Assembly: GCA_963642245.1 (NCBI GenBank)
Contig: CAVIFY010000004.1
Location: 30,184 to 94,183, forward strand
Source of the DNA: CAG-217 sp963642245
GTDB taxonomy: Bacteria; Bacillota; Clostridia; Oscillospirales; Acutalibacteraceae
DNA: 64,000 nt
Reading direction: 5' to 3'
How positions within the stretch are numbered: position 1 is the stretch's first letter; each line of letters opens with the position of its first letter. Shown one piece after another: positions 60,161 to 64,000 of this stretch. The position numbers and the translations under genes are program-made. A model generated the notes under the pieces. The model did no database searches, was not told where the DNA came from, and saw only the letters and a program-made list of their open reading frames with translations.

Positions 60161-61129
60161 ATGTCCAACAGCTTTTGGAGCGGTCAATTCATTGATGTGA
60201 TCGAGCACATAGATGAAAGCAACAAGCTCTTAGTCAGCAAATATGAGCGATACGGTAACGAGATCAAACAGGGCGCGCAACTGATCGTACGCAACGGACA
60301 GTGCGGCGTATTTGTCCATCGGGGGCAGATCGCAGATATTTTTCCGCCCGGTTCTTACAAACTGGACACCCACAATCTGCCGCTTTTGTCCAGCCTGGCT
60401 GCACTGCCTTACAAATTCGACTCGCCTATCAAGTCCGACCTGTACTTTATCAACACCACCCAATTTATCAATAATCGATGGGGCACAAAGAACCCGATCC
60501 TCATGCGCGACCCGGACTTTGATGTGATCCGGGTGACGGCATTCGGCACATATGCCTTTCAGGTAACGGAGCCAAAGCGCTTTATGGAACAGGTGTTTGG
60601 CGCAAGAAAGCTAAATATGACCTATGACATTTTGGCTTTTCTAAACAGCTTTGTTGCCGAGTCGGTGTCCACCGTGATTGGCGAAAGCAAGCTGCCGGTA
60701 CTGGATCTGGCCACCTCTTACCGTACCTTTTCAAATACCGTGCAGAAATATGCCGATCAAAAGGCCGTGAGCCTGGGTCTTTCCTTTACCGATCTGACCA
60801 TTGAGAACATCTCCTTGCCGGAGAATGTGGAAAAGCTGATCGACGAACAATCCGGCGTAGGCATTGCTTCCAAGCATATGGACCAGTTTTTACAATACCA
60901 AACCGCCCGCGCCATGCGTGACGCGTCTAACCAAGAGGGCGGCCTGACCGCCCTGGGTGCCAGCTTTGCTTTTGGCCAGCAAATGGCCGCCACCGTACAA
61001 AGCAGCACGCAAAAAGAGGAGCAATCTCCGGTCGAGAAGCTGCGCGAATACAAACAACTGCTGGACGACGGCGTGCTCACCGAGTCCGAATTTGCCGAGC
61101 TTAAGAAAAAGGTATTGAACTTAGGATAG
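60161..61129 (+). CDS. SPFH-domain protein with C-terminal SHOCT segment
   Basis: 322 residues (ATG 60158 or 60161, GGGAG upstream). The SPFH/band-7-like domain spans about 25-230 (GAQLIVRNGQCGVFVHRGQIADIFPPGSYKL, split; VTAFGTYAFQVTEPKRF). The C-terminus (about 292-320, PVEKLREYKQLLDDGVLTESEFAELKKKVL) is a SHOCT motif for oligomerisation. It resembles the YdjI/virion-core-protein-like family paired with zinc-ribbon proteins in Firmicutes, linked to membrane stress. No transmembrane helix is seen. Confidence 0.88.
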   Translation: MSNSFWSGQFIDVIEHIDESNKLLVSKYERYGNEIKQGAQLIVRNGQCGVFVHRGQIADIFPPGSYKLDTHNLPLLSSLAALPYKFDSPIKSDLYFINTTQFINNRWGTKNPILMRDPDFDVIRVTAFGTYAFQVTEPKRFMEQVFGARKLNMTYDILAFLNSFVAESVSTVIGESKLPVLDLATSYRTFSNTVQKYADQKAVSLGLSFTDLTIENISLPENVEKLIDEQSGVGIASKHMDQFLQYQTARAMRDASNQEGGLTALGASFAFGQQMAATVQSSTQKEEQSPVEKLREYKQLLDDGVLTESEFAELKKKVLNLG

Positions 61130-61142
61130 GAGGAACCCGTAT

Positions 61143-61550
61143 ATGAAATGTGACGCTTGCGGTGCACCGGTAGAAAACGGCAAATGCACCTACTGCGGCA
61201 AGGTTTTTGCGCAACAATCACCCACACCGCAATATAACCCGGTACACACAAACAATTATGCCCCTGCGCAGCCGCCATATACACCGCCCCGGCCGCAGGC
61301 CAATCCAAATCCGCCAAAGCCCAAAACAAACTTTTGGGCCAGGACCGGCACAGTCATTTTTATGCTGCTTTTCTTTACACCCATTGGTATCGGCCTGATG
61401 TGGGGGTACAAAAAGTTTAATTTGGCCGCCAGGATCATCATTACCGTTCTCTTTGGCATTCCTTTTCTCGGCACTTTTATCCTTGCCGTTATGCCGGAAA
61501 GCGCCGCCACAACTGCACAAATTCTTGCCCAGTTTGCGCTGCTGGCATAA
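61143..61550 (+). CDS. zinc-ribbon membrane protein paired with SPFH
   Basis: 135 residues: N-terminal zinc ribbon CDACGAPVENGKCTYCG (about 3-19), a Pro/Gln/Asn-rich linker (about 24-62) and two hydrophobic segments (about 70-88 and 95-115). GGAGGAACC precedes ATG 61143, 13 bp after the SPFH gene. It is likely the membrane tether or partner of the SPFH protein (inference). Confidence 0.8.
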   Translation: MKCDACGAPVENGKCTYCGKVFAQQSPTPQYNPVHTNNYAPAQPPYTPPRPQANPNPPKPKTNFWARTGTVIFMLLFFTPIGIGLMWGYKKFNLAARIIITVLFGIPFLGTFILAVMPESAATTAQILAQFALLA

Positions 61551-61553
61551 AAA

Positions 61554-61587
61554 ACACCCTGCACCATCGTGCAGGGTGTTTTTTTTC
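61554..61587 (+). terminator. terminator of the SPFH operon
   Basis: Perfect 11-bp stem ACACCCTGCAC/GTGCAGGGTGT (61554-61579) and T8. Confidence 0.9.
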
Positions 61588-61588
61588 G

Positions 61589-62254
61589 TTATGACAGACT
61601 ATTTAGATAGGCCAGCACCAGGTGGGCCAGTTTGGGGCTGTGGACGATGTAGGTGCCGTGGCCCTCGCCGGGGAGCACTTGCAGGCGGGCGGTGGAAATG
61701 GCGGCGGCGATGGCGCGGCTGTCTGCCGGGCGGATCATATCGTGGGAGCCGCACAGCACCAATGTGGGGGCCTGAATACGGCCCAGCATAGCCGGGGTGA
61801 TCTGTGGCTGACAGAGCATCATCTTGGTCCGCGGTTCCCGGCGCACCAAATAGTTCAATGCCATACCCAGGCGCACCGGCCTCTTCAGCCCCGCCGGGGT
61901 GGTATTGGCACCGCAGGCGATCAACGCACCGGGCAATTCCGGCGCCTGTATGGCCGCCAGCAGCGCCACGATCCCCCCGTCCGAAAAGCCGCAGATCACC
62001 GGTTTTTCCAACTTTAGCGCCTGTAGAAATGCCAACACATCTGCCGCCATTAAGTCATAGCTAAGGGGCACATTGCGGCTGCTTTTGCCGTGGCAGCGAC
62101 TGTCGATGGTGTAGACGGTGTAATAGGGCGCCAACACCTGTGCGGTGCGGTCAAAAATGCGCCCGTCCTCACCGTTGCCGTGGAGCAGCACCAGCGGCGG
62201 CCCACTGCCCTGCTTTTCATAATATAATGTAATGCCGTTTACCTGCACATTCAT
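61589..62254 (-). CDS. alpha/beta hydrolase
   Basis: 221 residues: oxyanion region LLHGNGEDGRIF (about 23), nucleophile elbow GFSDGG (about 89-94, Ser) and catalytic His in GEGHGTYI near the end (about 198). LVLCGSHDMIRPADSR carries the Asp. No signal peptide. Typical small esterase/lipase-like enzyme of unknown substrate. TTGGAGG precedes ATG 62254. Confidence 0.88.
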   Translation of the reverse strand: MNVQVNGITLYYEKQGSGPPLVLLHGNGEDGRIFDRTAQVLAPYYTVYTIDSRCHGKSSRNVPLSYDLMAADVLAFLQALKLEKPVICGFSDGGIVALLAAIQAPELPGALIACGANTTPAGLKRPVRLGMALNYLVRREPRTKMMLCQPQITPAMLGRIQAPTLVLCGSHDMIRPADSRAIAAAISTARLQVLPGEGHGTYIVHSPKLAHLVLAYLNSLS

Positions 62255-62275
62255 TGCCGATCCTCCAACTTACTG

Positions 62276-62304
62276 TTGACCTGCAAAGGAAAGCAAGATA
62301 TAAT
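62276..62304 (+). promoter_or_regulatory. promoter of the 199-residue membrane protein gene
   Basis: TTGACC (62276-62281), 17 bp, TATAAT (62299-62304), divergent from the hydrolase gene. Confidence 0.7.
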
Positions 62305-62333
62305 AGAGTTACTCTTGCAAACGAGGTCTATTT

Positions 62334-62933
62334 ATGATTTGGAATGTATTTTATGTGGTTTTTGCGGTTCTTGTCCTGGCAGCCGTTGGGCTGACCGTTT
62401 GGTTCTTAAAGCGGGGCAAGCGCATTTTTCTGCTGATCCCGCTGCTGCTCCTGGCCGGTAGCGTGGCCTACTTTGCCGTTTACTACACAGCAGACGACAG
62501 CTTTCCCCCGGCGCAGGTGATGATTGCCTCCAACTTTCCGTCCACGGTGGACAGCGCCCTGGTGGAGGAAAATCTGCAAAAGACGGACGACAATTATACC
62601 CGCACCGATGAATACGACGCCGGCACCGTGCAGTACACCCTGCACCTGACCTCCGGCGAGCAGCAGAACGCCACGGCGTTCTTTGACGCCAAGCCCACCA
62701 TCAGCGGCGGCGAGTACACTCGCTCGGACATTAAGACCAGCCTGGCTATGAAGTACACGGATATTTGCGCCCAGCGCAAAGGCGCACTTAAGCTGCGCAC
62801 CGGCCGCTTTCAGCAGGAATTTTATGTGCGCACCGCCGGCTACACCTGCGATGTGGTGATCACTTCCAACAGCAAAGACAACAAAGTGCTTCTCTCTGCC
62901 ATGAAAAAAGAGTTGACCGCACTGCAAAAATAA
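62334..62933 (+). CDS. membrane-anchored protein of unknown function
   Basis: 199 residues: two N-terminal hydrophobic helices (about 4-24 and 31-50), then a 145-residue extracytoplasmic domain with Thr/Asp-rich strands and two Cys (ICAQRKG and GYTCDV) that could form a disulfide. No family is recognised. ATG 62334 follows AACGAGGTC and a good promoter. It has no operon partner. Confidence 0.75.
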   Translation: MIWNVFYVVFAVLVLAAVGLTVWFLKRGKRIFLLIPLLLLAGSVAYFAVYYTADDSFPPAQVMIASNFPSTVDSALVEENLQKTDDNYTRTDEYDAGTVQYTLHLTSGEQQNATAFFDAKPTISGGEYTRSDIKTSLAMKYTDICAQRKGALKLRTGRFQQEFYVRTAGYTCDVVITSNSKDNKVLLSAMKKELTALQK

Positions 62934-63125
62934 AGTCTCCCCTACCCGCCGGTATTCCTCTTCAGTATAGCGAAAATCCGGCGGTTATGCAAGGCACCGG
63001 GCCAAAAGCCGCGCAAGCGCGCAGAAAATTCGGCTTTTCGCCTGTAAAATTCGACTTTTGCGTGCGGAATGCACCCTTTCCGTTCCGGTAATCCGAATTT
63101 TTTGCCGACAAATTCGCATTTTTTC

Positions 63126-63154
63126 TTGACAACCCCTGCCGAATATGCTAATAT
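63126..63154 (+). promoter_or_regulatory. promoter of the tRNA-Gln gene
   Basis: TTGACA (63126-63131), 17 bp, TAATAT (63149-63154), 39 bp before the mature tRNA 5' end. Confidence 0.7.
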
Positions 63155-63193
63155 TATTCAGCAATGCGAAACCGCCTTGCCAACTGAATATAT

Positions 63194-63267
63194 AGCGGTA
63201 TAGTGTAACGGTAACACTCCGGACTCTGACTCCGTCATTTAAGGTTCGAATCCTTATACCGCTGCCA
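63194..63267 (+). tRNA. tRNA-Gln (anticodon CUG)
   Basis: Full cloverleaf of 71 nt plus encoded CCA: acceptor AGCGGTA/TACCGCT, D-stem GTGT/ACAC, anticodon arm CCGGA-CTCTGAC-TCCGT (anticodon CTG), T-arm TAAGG-TTCGAAT-CCTTA, discriminator G. The anticodon stem has one outer C-U mismatch (27-43). A promoter lies upstream and a terminator follows. Confidence 0.95.
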
Positions 63268-63434
63268 AGAAAAAACAGATACACTTTTGTGTATCTGTTT
63301 TTTCTTTGTAGAATGGATATTGGGTTCGAACCTTAAATATATAATTGAATCCTTATTGCGAAGCAACAAGGTTATCGGGACCCATTCAAAATCTCCGATT
63401 TTGCAAATGGGTGATGTTCTTATACCGCTGCCAA
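63253..63434. repeat. displaced copies of the tRNA-Gln 3' half (attachment-site-like)
   Basis: The 16-mer CTTATACCGCTGCCAA ending the tRNA (63253-63268) recurs at 63419-63434. The 14-mer at 63237-63250 recurs inverted at 63325-63338 (TTCGAACCTTAAAT), and GAATCCTTAT (63248-63257) recurs at 63347-63356. A hairpin ACCCATT/AATGGGT (63380-63412) lies between. This pattern is typical of repeated integration at a tRNA gene. Confidence 0.65.
63271..63305 (+). terminator. terminator of tRNA-Gln
   Basis: Stem AAAAACAGATACAC/GTGTATCTGTTTTT (63271-63302) with a T-run. Confidence 0.8.
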
Positions 63435-63496
63435 ACAAATTGCTACGATGTTTTTCTGTCATTCATATTCTGTTTGATATACTGACAAACTGGAAT

Positions 63497-64000
63497 TCAC
63501 ATAACACAATGCTCAAGTATCGGGTTCTTCATCTTTGCATAATAGATAATGTGCCGAATGGTTTCTCTAACCTGTTCTGTTCCAATTTCTTTTTCATCAT
63601 TCCCGCAGTCAATACCTAAAACACGCTTAATATTGTATTCTAACCACTCTAATCTGCCATTATTGCAGGCGTATAATGTTTCCCAATCTACTGGCATTTC
63701 TCCACCGGCATTTTTATATCCTTGCAAAAAAGCTTGAAATAATTGAAAATCAATTTTGCAATCTTCATATCCGGACCAACACAACGCCAGTTCAAACAAT
63801 TCCATAAACGGATTGTTATAAGACAAGCACTCTAAATCAATAATGCGATAATCATTCCCATTCCAGAGAACATTTTTGCAGTCCATATCATTATGACAGA
63901 TCGACACGATAGGGGGTAGTTTCTTTCGTGCCAGATTGCCTTTATTTTGACTGTCTTGAATTACAGGCAAAGCGTCTTTCAGCATTGCGTATAACTGCCT
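63497..64000 (-). CDS. aminoglycoside/choline phosphotransferase-like protein (5' end outside window)
   Basis: The frame is open to the window edge, so only the C-terminal part (about 167 residues) is present. CHNDMDCKNVLW (Brenner motif HxDxxxxN) and IIDLECLSYNNPF (Mg-binding D of the DLE motif) mark the APH/ChoK-like kinase fold. It could phosphorylate an antibiotic, choline or another small alcohol. It is much richer in A/T than everything upstream and lies just past tRNA-Gln, so it was probably gained by transfer. Confidence 0.82.
   Translation of the reverse strand, partial: RQLYAMLKDALPVIQDSQNKGNLARKKLPPIVSICHNDMDCKNVLWNGNDYRIIDLECLSYNNPFMELFELALCWSGYEDCKIDFQLFQAFLQGYKNAGGEMPVDWETLYACNNGRLEWLEYNIKRVLGIDCGNDEKEIGTEQVRETIRHIIYYAKMKNPILEHCVM

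Noticed and set aside
63235..63462. A 75-codon frame overlapping tRNA-Gln on the minus strand
   Set aside because: It runs through the tRNA, its terminator and the tRNA-derived repeats. This is a common spurious translation at tRNA loci.

Overview
This window looks like chromosome from an anaerobic, fairly high-GC Clostridia member, most likely a gut Oscillospirales/Ruminococcaceae-type bacterium. That placement is inferred from gene families and gene order (miaB-ylbF-mutS-mutL-miaA-HlyD-like), from clear Shine-Dalgarno sites, from an Ech-type hydrogenase and from palindromic intergenic repeats. No rRNA gene is present to confirm it. Nearly every base is coding. Promoters are mostly of the TTGACN-17-TATAAT type, and several operons can be delimited from them.

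Layout: (1) 1-8377, minus: miaB, a YlbF-family gene, mutS, mutL, miaA and a membrane-fusion-like gene cut by the window edge. (2) 8596-11050, plus: malQ and a Cys-rich conserved protein whose ribosome site lies in a long hairpin. (3) 11177-13160, minus: PadR regulator plus HAAS-type membrane protein module with two operator-like palindromes. (4) 13376-17356, minus: pcrA and the beta and gamma subunits of a sodium-pumping decarboxylase. (5) 17547-17681, plus: a 44-residue membrane microprotein. (6) 17751-26160, minus: an aromatic amino acid operon (tyrA-aroB-aroA-aroC-pheA) followed by a VTT membrane protein, a galactokinase-like GHMP kinase and a diacylglycerol-kinase-like gene. (7) 26338-31281, minus: a 1593-residue secreted protein followed by a 47-residue peptide gene. 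(8) 31960-39241, plus: argG, argH, degV-like, ilvE, an RluA-type pseudouridine synthase, a Zn-dependent phospholipase C-like gene and luxS. (9) 39300-44953: serine hydrolase (minus), then a CapD/FlaA1-type sugar dehydratase, iolB and an iron-dependent alcohol dehydrogenase. (10) 44954-45372: a cluster of palindromic repeats. (11) 45373-47704, minus: FRG-domain protein and secreted polysaccharide deacetylase.

(12) 47959-59713, plus, is the most notable region. It appears to be one long transcription unit: six Ech-type energy-converting [NiFe] hydrogenase subunits, hypF, hypC, hypD, a glutamate racemase, hypE, a flavodoxin/ferredoxin fusion (EFR1 type) and a pyridoxamine-phosphate-oxidase-fold protein. 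The ferredoxin subunit is internally duplicated and carries 16 cluster-ligating cysteines, twice what the canonical subunit has. No hypA, hypB or hydrogenase endopeptidase is present, and the large subunit ends right after its second Cys pair. The set suggests ferredoxin-linked H2 production coupled to ion pumping, with its own Fe(CN)2CO assembly genes.

(13) 59783-61550: an XRE regulator divergent from an SPFH-SHOCT/zinc-ribbon membrane pair, with two matching 17-bp operators in the shared promoter region. (14) 61589-62933: alpha/beta hydrolase and a small membrane protein. (15) 63194-64000: tRNA-Gln(CUG), followed by several displaced copies of its 3' half and then an AT-rich phosphotransferase-like gene, which looks like the edge of a tRNA-targeting genomic island.
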